DNA from: Muribaculaceae bacterium
Lineage (GTDB): Bacteria > Bacteroidota > Bacteroidia > Bacteroidales > Muribaculaceae
NCBI GenBank assembly: GCA_017962765.1
Contig: JAGCUP010000198.1
Span: 1 to 43,642, forward strand
DNA: 43,642 bases
Direction: 5' to 3'
In this document: positions 15,594-23,753 of the stretch, piece by piece
Position numbering within the stretch: position 1 is the first letter of the stretch
How the letters are laid out: the number at the start of each line of letters is the position of its first letter
Made by a program: the position numbers and the translations under genes
The notes under the pieces: model-generated
The model's input: only the letters and a program-made list of their open reading frames with translations
Database searches by the model: none
Told to the model about the DNA's origin: nothing

Positions 15594-17921
15594 TTACTTC
15601 TTGGCACGCGCGGCACGGCGCGGTGCACGTTTCTTGGTGGCGTTGGCCTCGTTGGCCACAATCTCGCGGCACTCCTCGAGGGTGAGAGCCTCGGCATCTT
15701 TTCCCTTAGGAATCTTGTAGTTGCTCTTCGCGTAAGCGATATAGGGACCGAAGCGGCCGTTGAGCACCTGCAAGTCGGGTTCCTCGGCAAATGTCTTGAT
15801 GACCTTCTTGGCCTCACCGGCGCGCTTGGCCACGATGAGGGCCACGGCCTCGTCAAGCGTGATGGCGTAGGGCGAGAGGTCCTTGGGAATGGAGGCAAAC
15901 TTGCCGTCGTGCTTCACATAGGGACCGAAACGACCCGTGGAAACGGTGATCTCCTTGCCCTCAAACTCGCCCAGCGTGCGCGGCATCTCGAAGAGCTTGA
16001 GAGCCTCTTTGAGGGTGAGGGTGTTCACGCTCTGGCCTTTCTCGAGGGGCGCAAAGCGCGGCTTGTCGCTGCCTTCGGTGCTGCCCAGCTGCACGACGGG
16101 TCCGAAGCGTCCGATCTTGACCGACACGGGCTTTCCGCTCACGGGGTCGGTGCCGAGTACTCGCTCGCCCACCTTGTGCTCAAGCCTCATCTTCGACACT
16201 CCCTCGACGTTGGAATGGAAACCCTTATAGAATTTCTTGATTTCGGCATTCCAGTTAGCTTTTCCGGCGGCGATATCGTCGAAGTCGCTCTCGACCTGCG
16301 CCGTGAAGTTGTAGTCCATGATTTGCGGGAAGTACTCCATGAGGAAGTCGTTGACCACCATGCCGATGTCGGTGGGCAGCAGACGGCCCTTGTCGCCGGC
16401 GCGTGTCTCACTCTTGGTGCGCGAGGCAATCTTCCCCTTCTTGAGAGTGATGAGCTCATATTCCTGCTTCTCGCCCTTGTTCTCGCCCTTGACGACATAT
16501 TCGCGCGTCTGGATGGTCGAAATCGTAGGAGCATAGGTCGAAGGACGGCCAATGCCCAGTTCCTCAAGACGACGCACCAAGGCAGCCTCGCTGTAGCGCG
16601 GAGGCTGCTGCGTGAAACGCTGTGTGGCCACTACCTCCTGGGCAGCCAGCTCCATACCAGCGTGCATGGGCGGCAGCGCCGTAGCGATACCGGCGGCCTT
16701 CTCGTCGTCGCCTTCCTCGGCATAAACCTTGAGGAAACCGTCTAAGGTCACCACCTCGCCCGTGGCCGTGAAATGGTCGTCGCGGCCGCTGATGGCCACT
16801 TCCATCGTCGAGCGCTCGAGCTCGGCTTCGGCCATCTGCGATGCCAGCGTGCGGCGCCAGATGAGCTGATAGAGGCGCTTTTCCTGTGCCGTGCCCTCGA
16901 TGTCGTGATGACTGATGAAGGTGGGACGGATGGCCTCGTGAGCCTCCTGCGCACCCTTGCTGGTGGTATGGTAATTGCGCACATGCAAATATTTCTTGCC
17001 ATGTTCCTTCTCAATCTCGCTGGCGATGGTGCCCAGGGCGAGTTTCGACAGGTTCACCGAGTCGGTACGCATATAGGTGATGTGACCGGCCTCATAAAGC
17101 GACTGCGCCACGCGCATCGTTTGCGACACCGAGAAGCCCAGCTTACGCGCCGCCTCCTGCTGAAGCGTGGAAGTGGTGAACGGCGGTGCCGGACTTTTCT
17201 TGAGCGGCTTGGTGCTCACATCGAGGACCGTAAAGGTGGCCGTCTTGCAGTGCTCGAGCAGCGACAGGGCCTCGTCGCGGTCGGCAAGGCGACGGTTGAG
17301 CTCGGCATCGACTGCGGCCTCGCCCGCCGTAAGGACGGCGGTGACGCGATAATAAGGCTCGCTCTTGAAGTTGTTAATCTCCTTCTCACGCTCGGCCACG
17401 AGACGCACGGCGACGCTCTGCACGCGTCCTGCCGACAGTGCCGGCTTGATTTTCTTCCACAGCACGGGCGACAGTTCGAAGCCCACTATACGGTCGAGAA
17501 CGCGACGCGCCTGCTGCGCATCGACGAGGTTAAGGTCGATATCGCGCGGGGTTTCAATAGCGGCAAGGATGGCCGGTTTGGTGATTTCGTGGAACACAAT
17601 GCGTTTCGTGTCCTCTGGCTTGAGGCTTAACACTTCGCTCAAGTGCCATGCGATAGCTTCTCCCTCGCGGTCTTCATCGCTTGCAAGCCACACGGTGGTT
17701 GCCGACTTTGCCGCCTTCTTGAGGGACTCAACGATGTGCTTTTTGTCGTCGGGAATCTCATAGAGAGGCTTGAAATCATGGTCAATATCGATACTGAAAT
17801 CTTTCTTGTGGAGGTCGCGGATGTGGCCGTAGCTTGACAGCACCTTGTAGTCGTCGCCCAGGAAGCGCGCGATGGTCTTAGCCTTGGCAGGCGACTCGAC
17901 GATTACTAAGTTATTGGGCAT
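15594..17921 (-). CDS. topA: DNA topoisomerase I
   Basis: A 775-residue type IA topoisomerase, which relaxes negative supercoils through a 5'-phosphotyrosine intermediate. The Toprim domain is at 1-120 (VIVESPAKAKTIARFLG, LASDEDREGEAIAWHL). SAGRVQSVAVRL lies at 164-175, and the catalytic tyrosine is Y283 in ITYMRTDSVN. The HEAIRPT block and the PSTYAPTISTIQ block follow. Instead of tetracysteine zinc fingers, the C-terminus has several copies of the GRFGPYV repeat (GRFGPVVQLG, GRFGPYVKHDG, GRFGPYIAYA), usual for Bacteroidota, and a short basic tail rich in K, R and A. An upstream TAATTTTG box gives a leader of about 35 nt. Confidence 0.97.
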   Translation of the reverse strand: MPNNLVIVESPAKAKTIARFLGDDYKVLSSYGHIRDLHKKDFSIDIDHDFKPLYEIPDDKKHIVESLKKAAKSATTVWLASDEDREGEAIAWHLSEVLSLKPEDTKRIVFHEITKPAILAAIETPRDIDLNLVDAQQARRVLDRIVGFELSPVLWKKIKPALSAGRVQSVAVRLVAEREKEINNFKSEPYYRVTAVLTAGEAAVDAELNRRLADRDEALSLLEHCKTATFTVLDVSTKPLKKSPAPPFTTSTLQQEAARKLGFSVSQTMRVAQSLYEAGHITYMRTDSVNLSKLALGTIASEIEKEHGKKYLHVRNYHTTSKGAQEAHEAIRPTFISHHDIEGTAQEKRLYQLIWRRTLASQMAEAELERSTMEVAISGRDDHFTATGEVVTLDGFLKVYAEEGDDEKAAGIATALPPMHAGMELAAQEVVATQRFTQQPPRYSEAALVRRLEELGIGRPSTYAPTISTIQTREYVVKGENKGEKQEYELITLKKGKIASRTKSETRAGDKGRLLPTDIGMVVNDFLMEYFPQIMDYNFTAQVESDFDDIAAGKANWNAEIKKFYKGFHSNVEGVSKMRLEHKVGERVLGTDPVSGKPVSVKIGRFGPVVQLGSTEGSDKPRFAPLEKGQSVNTLTLKEALKLFEMPRTLGEFEGKEITVSTGRFGPYVKHDGKFASIPKDLSPYAITLDEAVALIVAKRAGEAKKVIKTFAEEPDLQVLNGRFGPYIAYAKSNYKIPKGKDAEALTLEECREIVANEANATKKRAPRRAARAKK

Positions 17922-17963
17922 TGAATAAGTCGTGTTTTTGATTGTTCAACTGAAAAAACGCCG

Positions 17964-17971
17964 CAAAATTA
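17964..17971 (-). promoter_or_regulatory. candidate -7 box of topA
   Basis: TAATTTTG on the minus strand, about 43 bp before the topA ATG, fits TAnnTTTG. No good -33 TTTG is visible at the expected spacing. Confidence 0.45.
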
Positions 17972-18043
17972 GAAAAAATCTCCCACACCTCTTATAAAAA
18001 AAGGAAAAAATTATTTTTTGCCGCCAGCAATAACCCAAATCGG

Positions 18044-18205
18044 TCATTAGGATTTATGCCAGAACAGAATTATTATTGAGCAGTTTGTAACATTGGCATT
18101 GAAGGCATAGCTGGCTATGGCGAAATGGCAATGGCAACAAGATGCCAATAAGAAGCTGTTATGGCATAAATAGACCTAAAAATCAACCTATCGTCGGCCT
18201 AATGA
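18044..18205. repeat. nested imperfect inverted repeats between topA and the restriction-modification genes
   Basis: Several complementary arms are nested: TCATTAGG (18044-18051) with CCTAATGA (18198-18205); ATTTATGCCA (18052-18061) with TGGCATAAAT (18162-18171); ATTGGCAT (18092-18099) with ATGCCAAT (18142-18149); and a small CATAGC/GCTATG hairpin at 18106-18119. The whole could fold into one long branched stem. It might be a miniature mobile element remnant or a structured RNA; no transposase or second copy is present in the window. Confidence 0.5.
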
Positions 18206-18307
18206 ACGATTCGGGTTTAACCAATCATGAAAGTTCATCTTGAAAATCTCGGTCCAAGCACATATACCTCCCCACCCTGTTCTTTAAAAAATGTGACAAA
18301 ATTTTGA

Positions 18308-18374
18308 TTTGCGACATTTTTTGCCTATTTTTGTCGCAGATTTTGCGACGTTATTCACCTAAAATCGTCGCAAA
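18308..18374. repeat. cluster of four TGCGAC repeats in alternating orientation
   Basis: TTTGCGACA (18308-18316), TGTCGCA (18332-18338), TTTGCGACG (18342-18350) and CGTCGCAAA (18366-18374) make overlapping dyads; the second and third form a tight GTCGCA-5 nt-TGCGAC palindrome, and the third and fourth pair over 9 bp. They lie about 100-160 bp before the -7 box of the restriction-modification operon, where an operator could sit. Confidence 0.6.
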
Positions 18375-18469
18375 GCGCATGGCGGCCTTGATTTTTGCAA
18401 ATTTGAGGAACCCTGGGCAATTTGCTCTACTTTTTTATCTCGACTGGCTTATATGTCGGGATTTTTATC

Positions 18470-18477
18470 TATATTTG
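18470..18477 (+). promoter_or_regulatory. candidate -7 box of the restriction-modification operon
   Basis: TATATTTG fits TAnnTTTG. It is followed by a purine-rich GGAGGT at 18479-18484 and then ATG codons at 18498, 18509 and 18515. No clear -33 TTTG is present. Confidence 0.5.
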
Positions 18478-18497
18478 CGGAGGTTAAACCAAGAACA

Positions 18498-18518
18498 ATG
18501 ACACTGACATGTCGATGA
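18498..18518 (+). CDS. possible six-codon leader ORF overlapping the methylase start
   Basis: ATG at 18498 opens a frame encoding MTLTCR, ending at TGA 18516-18518. That stop overlaps a possible methylase start (ATG 18515-18517) as ATGA. The GGAGGT at 18479-18484 sits 13 bp before the leader ATG. This is a possible translational-coupling device and is unproven. Confidence 0.3.
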   Translation: MTLTCR

Positions 18519-19492
18519 TTTACAATACTGCGAAGCCGTTTATCAAATGGGTTGGAGGCAAAGGACAGCTTCTTCAACAACTGGAACAACATTTACCGGA
18601 GGAACTATACGAGGAGAGTTTCACCTACGTTGAGCCATTCGTAGGGGGCGGCGCAATGCTGTTTTTTATGCTTCAAATGTTTCCAAACATCAAAAGGGTT
18701 GTTATCAACGACATAAACACAAACTTAACGGAAGCTTTCAAGAACATCAAGGAAAATGCAGAAGGATTGGTTTATAGATTAAAACACATCCAGAAACTTT
18801 ATTTTGCCATCAAATCGGAGGAAGGCAGAAAGGATTTTTATCTTAAAACGCGTAGCTACTTTAACGAGAAAGCATTGGACAGTATTGACAAAACCGCATT
18901 ACTAATATTTCTTAATCGCACTTGCTTCAACGGTCTCTATCGAGAAAACTCAAAGGGGTTTTTCAATGTACCATTCGGCCGTTATACTAATCCGACGATT
19001 TGTAACGAGGATGTCATCTACGCTGACAGTGAATTGTTGAATCACTACGATGTGGAAATTCTTAATGGAGATTTCAAAGAAACGTCCAAGGTCATTGACT
19101 CCTTTGACCTAAACTTTTTCTATTTTGATCCGCCCTATCGCCCACTTAGCGCAACCTCCAGTTTTAATTCTTACGTCAAAGAAAGTTTCAATGATGATAG
19201 CCAGAGAGAACTTTCAAAATTTTGCCGCAAACTTAGTGCTCGCGGCAATATAAAATGGATGCTCAGCAACTCTGATTGCTCAGCAAAGAACCCTGCCGAT
19301 ACATTCTTCGAGGACATTTTCGACGGATTCAATATCCAGCGCGTCTATGCATCTCGCATGGTAAATGCCAACGCCAATAAAAGAGGTAAGCTCACCGAAC
19401 TTCTTATTATGAACTACGAAACCAATCAGAAAGCAATCTCTGAGTTCAAACCGAAAGCAAAAAAATACGAACTATTCATTCAAGCAATTTAA
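18509..19492 (+). CDS. type II DNA adenine-N6 methyltransferase, D12 class (DpnM-like)
   Basis: A 327-residue alpha-class N6-adenine methylase. The AdoMet-binding motifs are KWVGGKGQLLQQL (about 13-25) and YVEPFVGGGAMLFF (40-53), the catalytic DPPY is at 207-210, and LLIFLNRTCFNGLYRENSKGFFNVP is the D12 family's target-recognition region. The C-terminal block (SNSDC, FFEDIFDGFNIQRVYASRM, NKRGKLTELLI) closely follows DpnII-operon M1 enzymes, so methylation of GATC is the expected specificity (inference). Start candidates are ATG 18509 or 18515; the latter keeps IYNTAKPF, typical of the family. The coding sequence is markedly more AT-rich than topA or the helicase on either side, suggesting transfer. 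It lies 5 bp before the endonuclease gene. Confidence 0.93.
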   Translation: MSMIYNTAKPFIKWVGGKGQLLQQLEQHLPEELYEESFTYVEPFVGGGAMLFFMLQMFPNIKRVVINDINTNLTEAFKNIKENAEGLVYRLKHIQKLYFAIKSEEGRKDFYLKTRSYFNEKALDSIDKTALLIFLNRTCFNGLYRENSKGFFNVPFGRYTNPTICNEDVIYADSELLNHYDVEILNGDFKETSKVIDSFDLNFFYFDPPYRPLSATSSFNSYVKESFNDDSQRELSKFCRKLSARGNIKWMLSNSDCSAKNPADTFFEDIFDGFNIQRVYASRMVNANANKRGKLTELLIMNYETNQKAISEFKPKAKKYELFIQAI

Positions 19493-19497
19493 ATAAT

Positions 19498-20280
19498 ATG
19501 GCAAGCGATACATCTTGGAAGAAGATTTTTGAATATACAGGAATGGATCGTCATGATTTTGACGCCGCTCCTTTTGAATTATCGGCAGAGCAGATAAAGG
19601 CTGCTTGTCAAGAATTCACGAAGACTGCCGAGAAGGAAGTGCGCATTCTTTGCAAGCAGGACCGTAGAGATAGCCGACCTCAGATTTTCGTGGATAAGGG
19701 TCTTTTCATCCTTCCCAAGCACAACGGTTCTTACTATATTCTCAAGGGTGAGGGCTACATTGACGTGCCCGACATCACCACACCTATACAAGACTACCAC
19801 AAGAAGTTGGACTTTGAACTCCTTAGCTCAGAGGTGGGTGATTCTGAGATGCAACATCTCGACTATGCCTATGCTAACTCTCTCATTAGGACTTTCATGG
19901 ATGACGAATCTCTGGTGCTGACAATCCGAGGCCGGAAATACACCCCGACCTTCACCTGCAAAGTCAATAACTTCACACTAGAGATCTCCAGCGTACAAAC
20001 TGAGGTGGACGCAGGTTATGAAGGCAAAGACAAAATAGTGCTTATTGAGGCCAAAAACTCGGCAAATACCGATACAATTATCCGACAACTCTACTTTCCT
20101 TATCGTCAGTGGCAAGACCAGACAGGCAAGACCGTCTATCCACTCTTCTTCGAGAAACGTATCATTCAAGACGAGAAAATTTACTACATTTGGCAGTTTG
20201 AGTTTGCTGATAGGGACGACTACAACAGCATCCGCCTTGTAAAATCAGCTCGTTATAGAATATTGCCAAAGAATGATTAA
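19498..20280 (+). CDS. putative type II restriction endonuclease, PD-(D/E)xK type
   Basis: A 260-residue protein in the endonuclease slot between two methylases. A PD-(D/E)xK-like site is visible as VDAGYEGKDKIVLIEAKN: D171, then E184 and K186 in EAK, with Q197 a short helix later. The N-terminal third (WKKIFEYTGMDRHDFDAAPFELSAEQIKAAC, then a basic strand region ending GYIDVPDI) could recognise DNA. As far as can be judged from memory it does not resemble DpnII or MboI endonucleases, although the neighbouring methylases do. The gene overlaps the next methylase by 8 bp (ATGATTAA), so their expression is coupled, and it is AT-rich like them. The cut site is unknown; GATC is expected from the methylases. 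Confidence 0.78.
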   Translation: MASDTSWKKIFEYTGMDRHDFDAAPFELSAEQIKAACQEFTKTAEKEVRILCKQDRRDSRPQIFVDKGLFILPKHNGSYYILKGEGYIDVPDITTPIQDYHKKLDFELLSSEVGDSEMQHLDYAYANSLIRTFMDDESLVLTIRGRKYTPTFTCKVNNFTLEISSVQTEVDAGYEGKDKIVLIEAKNSANTDTIIRQLYFPYRQWQDQTGKTVYPLFFEKRIIQDEKIYYIWQFEFADRDDYNSIRLVKSARYRILPKND

Positions 20281-21148
20281 GCCCTTCTATCGTTCTTCAT
20301 CCCACGATTTCACCCTTCTACATGGTGACTGTTTTGAGCTGCTCCCACGGTTCAAGTTCCACTTTGACATGATATTCGCCGACCCCCCTTATTTTCTGTC
20401 GAACGACGGAATAAGTGTGCAGTCGGGTAAAATTGTCTCAGTCAACAAGGGGGAATGGGACCGTGGAGGCACCCCTGAGGAAATAAATGACTTTAACAAA
20501 CGCTGGATAAGCCTCTGTCGCGACAAACTCAAAGAAAATGGAACCATTTGGATTTCGGGCACTTACCACAACATATTTTCTGTTGCCAATAGTCTCACAG
20601 AACTGGGTTTCAAAATCCTCAATGTCATCACATGGGTTAAGACCAATCCGCCACCCAACATTTCTTGCCGCTATTTTACCTACAGCACCGAGTTCATTAT
20701 TTGGGCACGTAAAAGTATCAAACGTCCCCATCACTTCAATTATGAACTAATGAAAAGCTTGAATGATGACCGCCAAATGACCGACGTTTGGCGTCTGCCC
20801 GCAATTGCCCCATGGGAAAAGACATGCGGCAAGCATCCGACACAGAAACCGCTCTCTCTGCTTACGCGCATCATCCTCGCCAGCACCGACAAAAATGCCT
20901 GGATTCTTGACCCTTTCGCCGGCAGCAGCACTACTGGCATCGCTGCAAACCTCATAGGACGCCGCTACCTCGGCATCGAGCAAGAACAGGCTTTTGTCGA
21001 TATTAGTCGTGAACGCCGTATAGAGATTGACAATCTCAAAATCTTTGGGAACTATCGCTCCAAGATAAAGGACATTGCAAAGTCCGAATTATTACAGCCA
21101 TCCCACATTGTCAGCGAAGGAACAATGTACGAAGACTTGCCATTCTGA
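20273..21148 (+). CDS. DNA adenine methyltransferase, beta class (DpnA-like)
   Basis: A 291-residue methylase. Catalytic DPPYFLSNDGISVQSGKIVSV is near the N-terminus (DPPY 37-40), followed by GEWDR, LKENGTIWISGTYHNIFSV and TWVKTNPPPNISCRYFT. The AdoMet motif is at the C-terminus (HPTQKP, then ILDPFAGSSTTGIAANLIGRRYLGIEQ), the beta-class order. These signatures match the second methylase of DpnII-type operons, which in Streptococcus also methylates single-stranded DNA. Having both classes lets the host protect DNA during uptake or replication (inference). It overlaps the endonuclease gene by 8 bp. No terminator is seen in the 30 bp before the convergent helicase gene. Confidence 0.93.
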   Translation: MIKPFYRSSSHDFTLLHGDCFELLPRFKFHFDMIFADPPYFLSNDGISVQSGKIVSVNKGEWDRGGTPEEINDFNKRWISLCRDKLKENGTIWISGTYHNIFSVANSLTELGFKILNVITWVKTNPPPNISCRYFTYSTEFIIWARKSIKRPHHFNYELMKSLNDDRQMTDVWRLPAIAPWEKTCGKHPTQKPLSLLTRIILASTDKNAWILDPFAGSSTTGIAANLIGRRYLGIEQEQAFVDISRERRIEIDNLKIFGNYRSKIKDIAKSELLQPSHIVSEGTMYEDLPF

Positions 21149-21178
21149 TGCTATTTAAACGATTAGGGGTAATCTGTT

Positions 21179-22633
21179 TCATTCGCCGGTGAGGAGGGCG
21201 CGCGGGGTGTTGACGAGATAGACGTGGCGGCGGGCACGCGTGAGGGCAGTGTAGAGCCAACGCAGAAAATCAAGTTGGGCAAAGGCATCGGGCATGATGC
21301 TACCCAGGTCGATGAAAACATTTTGCCACTGCCCGCCCTGTGCCTTGTGGCAGGTAACACAGTAAGCGAATTTCACCTGAAGCGCATTGAAATAAGGATC
21401 CTCTTTTAGTTTGCGCAATCGGCTGCGCCGGTCACCCTCGAGGGTATCCATGACTCCGTTGAAGAGCCCGTCGGCCTGCTCGCGGGTGAGCGCCGGCGTG
21501 TCGCTGAAAAGGCTGTCGAGGATGATTTTCACGTCGAGTTCGAGGCCATCGCGGTCGGTGAGCCTGACTGTGGCGTTGACAAAACGTAGGCCGTAGAGCC
21601 GCTCTTCCTCTCCCCAAATGCGGAGCACTTCCACACGGTCGCCATTGGCAATGAAATCGACCTCCTTATTGTCGGCGGCCCAATAATAGTTGTTTTTGGC
21701 CACCAGCAACAGGTCGCCGACAGCCAGTTCGTCCTCACGATAGAGAATTTGGTTGCGCACGCCCGCGTTAAATAATGTGGCGCGACGATTGCTGCGCGTG
21801 ATGATAATGGTCTCGTCGAGGCCACCGGCGTCGTAGCAGTCGTTGAGGGTCTCGAGCAGGAACTCGCCGGTGATGCTCTCAATGTCGGGCCGGTTCTCCA
21901 CTTCGAGCTGCGGCGCCACGAGGACGCCATCGTCGATGATGTCGCGCACCAGCGTAGCGTTGTGCAGGATGCCACTATCGAGGGCCTGCCGAGCGATACG
22001 TTTCAACTGCAGGTCATAGAGCATGAGACCGTAGCCACTGAGCGTGCGCGTGCTCAGCGCGGGGCTCTCGAGCTGTCCCACTGGCGGCAGCTGCGCGGTG
22101 TCGCCCATGAGCATGAGTCGGCAGCCGGTTCCTGCATAAACGTATGAAATGAGGTCATCGAGGAGCCGTCCCGACCCGAAAGTGGCGCCAGCCTCACCTG
22201 GCGCATTGGCTATCATCGAAGCCTCATCAACGATGAAGATAGTATCTTTATGTTTGTTCTCGGCCAACGAGAAACCATCGCCCATATAGTTGTCCTGACG
22301 ATAGATGCGGCGATGGATAGTGTAGGCTTGGTGGCCTGCATACTCGCTGAAGACTTGGGCCGCGCGCCCTGTAGGTGCCAGCAACACCGTCTTGATATTC
22401 AACCCTAAGAGAGCGCGCACCACGGCGCCTGCCAGCGACGTCTTGCCCGTGCCGGCATAACCATTGAGCAGGAAAGCGCTGCGAGGACCGCCACGATAAA
22501 GGAAATGGGCGAAGGCCGCAATGACCTGCTCTTGACCTTCGTTAGGACTGTAGGGCAACGCCTCGAGCACCAGCTCGAAGAAAGGGCGCGCTTGGGCGTC
22601 GTGCCTCAGCTCGTCGGGGGGCGGTAGGTCCAT
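21179..22633 (-). CDS. RecD-like / UvrD_C_2 superfamily 1 DNA helicase
   Basis: A 484-residue SF1 helicase. Walker A is GYAGTGKTS (58-66), followed by motif Ia TVLLAPTGRAA; Walker B is TIFIVDEASMI (DE 136-137). Motif III is LMLMGDTAQLPPVG, and the C-terminal UvrD_C_2 block reads FAYCVTCHKAQGGQW--VFIDLG, then LYTALTRARRHVYLV. It is shorter than RecD2 and lacks the long N-terminal region; such small RecD-like proteins are common in Bacteroidota and are annotated as ATP-dependent RecD-like helicase or exonuclease V subunit. No RecB or RecC partner is nearby. It starts 3 bp after the threonine dehydrogenase gene stop and shares that promoter. Confidence 0.9.
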   Translation of the reverse strand: MDLPPPDELRHDAQARPFFELVLEALPYSPNEGQEQVIAAFAHFLYRGGPRSAFLLNGYAGTGKTSLAGAVVRALLGLNIKTVLLAPTGRAAQVFSEYAGHQAYTIHRRIYRQDNYMGDGFSLAENKHKDTIFIVDEASMIANAPGEAGATFGSGRLLDDLISYVYAGTGCRLMLMGDTAQLPPVGQLESPALSTRTLSGYGLMLYDLQLKRIARQALDSGILHNATLVRDIIDDGVLVAPQLEVENRPDIESITGEFLLETLNDCYDAGGLDETIIITRSNRRATLFNAGVRNQILYREDELAVGDLLLVAKNNYYWAADNKEVDFIANGDRVEVLRIWGEEERLYGLRFVNATVRLTDRDGLELDVKIILDSLFSDTPALTREQADGLFNGVMDTLEGDRRSRLRKLKEDPYFNALQVKFAYCVTCHKAQGGQWQNVFIDLGSIMPDAFAQLDFLRWLYTALTRARRHVYLVNTPRALLTGE

Positions 22634-22636
22634 GCG

Positions 22637-23608
22637 TCAGGCCTGCTTGTCTTCCTGGGCGAACTTGATGCGCAGCTTCTCGAGCATGTGGCGCGTCATA
22701 GTGTCGAGGTTATATTCGGGCTTCCATCCCCACTCGATGCGCGCGCAAGTGTCGTCGAGGCTGTTGGGCCACGATTCGGCGATGCCCTGCCGCAGCTCGT
22801 CGATGTCATAAATCATCTCAAAGTCGGGCACATAGCGCTTAATGCTGCGATAGATAATTTCGGGGTCGAAGCTCATGGAGGCGATGTTAAACGAGTTGCG
22901 GTGATGCAACTTGTCGGGGTTGGCTTCCATGATTTCGATGGCGGCGCGCAAGGCGTCGGGCATATACATCATGTCCATGAAAGTGCCACCCTTGATGGGA
23001 CAACGGAACTTCTCGCCACGAACTGCGCTGTAATAGATATCGACGGCATAGTCGGTGGTACCACCGCCCGGAGGCGTCACATACGAGATGAGACCCGGGA
23101 AGCGCACCGAACGCGTATCGACACCGTAGCGCATGAAATAGTAGTTGCTCAGCAACTCGCCTGTCACCTTCGTCACACCGTAGATAGTGCGCGGCTGCTG
23201 GATGGTGTCCTGCGGCGTGCCGTCTTTGGGCGCGTTAGGGCCGAAGGAGCCTATCGAGCTGGGGGTGAACACAGAACACTCGTTTTCGCGCGCCACTTCA
23301 AGCACGTTAATCAGGCCGTCGATGCCTATGTGCCAGGCAAGTAATGGCTTGCGCTCGGCCACCGCGCTCAGCAGGGCAGCCAGGTTATAGATGGCATCGA
23401 TGTCGTAACGGCGCACGACATCGGCAATTTGCTGCGCATTAGTGATATCGACCACCTCTTTCGGGCCACTCTCGGCGAGCTCGCCCTTGGGCTCAGCACC
23501 GGGAATATATCCGGCGACGACGTTGCCCGGCTGGTACACACTGCGCAGTTTCATGGTCAACTCCGAGCCAATTTGACCCGTTGAGCCAATGACTAATATC
23601 TTCTTCAT
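22637..23608 (-). CDS. NAD-dependent L-threonine 3-dehydrogenase, SDR/epimerase type
   Basis: A 323-residue extended short-chain dehydrogenase. The NAD loop is GSTGQIG (8-14). The catalytic Tyr/Lys pair is YGVTK (Y143, K147), after TPSSIGSFGP, which supplies the serine. The PGLISYVTPPGGGTTDYAVDIY and GTFMDMMYMPDA segments distinguish epimerase-like threonine dehydrogenases, common in Bacteroidota, from sugar epimerases. The enzyme oxidises L-threonine to 2-amino-3-ketobutyrate, which a CoA ligase would turn into glycine; that ligase gene is not adjacent. A strong promoter sits 36-67 bp before the ATG. Confidence 0.9.
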   Translation of the reverse strand: MKKILVIGSTGQIGSELTMKLRSVYQPGNVVAGYIPGAEPKGELAESGPKEVVDITNAQQIADVVRRYDIDAIYNLAALLSAVAERKPLLAWHIGIDGLINVLEVARENECSVFTPSSIGSFGPNAPKDGTPQDTIQQPRTIYGVTKVTGELLSNYYFMRYGVDTRSVRFPGLISYVTPPGGGTTDYAVDIYYSAVRGEKFRCPIKGGTFMDMMYMPDALRAAIEIMEANPDKLHHRNSFNIASMSFDPEIIYRSIKRYVPDFEMIYDIDELRQGIAESWPNSLDDTCARIEWGWKPEYNLDTMTRHMLEKLRIKFAQEDKQA

Positions 23609-23644
23609 CTTTTCTAAAAAATAAGGCCTATGTTAATGAGTATG

Positions 23645-23675
23645 CAAATTTAGAGAAAAATTTTGACACAGCAAA
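23645..23675 (-). promoter_or_regulatory. Bacteroidota-type promoter for threonine dehydrogenase and helicase
   Basis: On the minus strand, TTTG (23672-23675), a 19-bp spacer and TAAATTTG (23645-23652) match the -33/-7 consensus. Confidence 0.75.
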
Positions 23676-23753
23676 ATTTTTTATTTGAGCTTCGCTGGTT
23701 TATGCACTAAGCATAGGTCTACGCTGACCTTGGCTCGCCAACATAGCGCTCCC

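Noticed and set aside
18304..18501. A 65-codon frame upstream of the methylase
   Set aside because: It runs through the TGCGAC dyads and the promoter box, and has no recognisable domain or good ribosome-binding site.
18000..21180. Prophage or integrative element around the restriction-modification genes
   Set aside because: No integrase, tRNA attachment site or phage genes are present; only the three genes and non-coding repeats are atypical.
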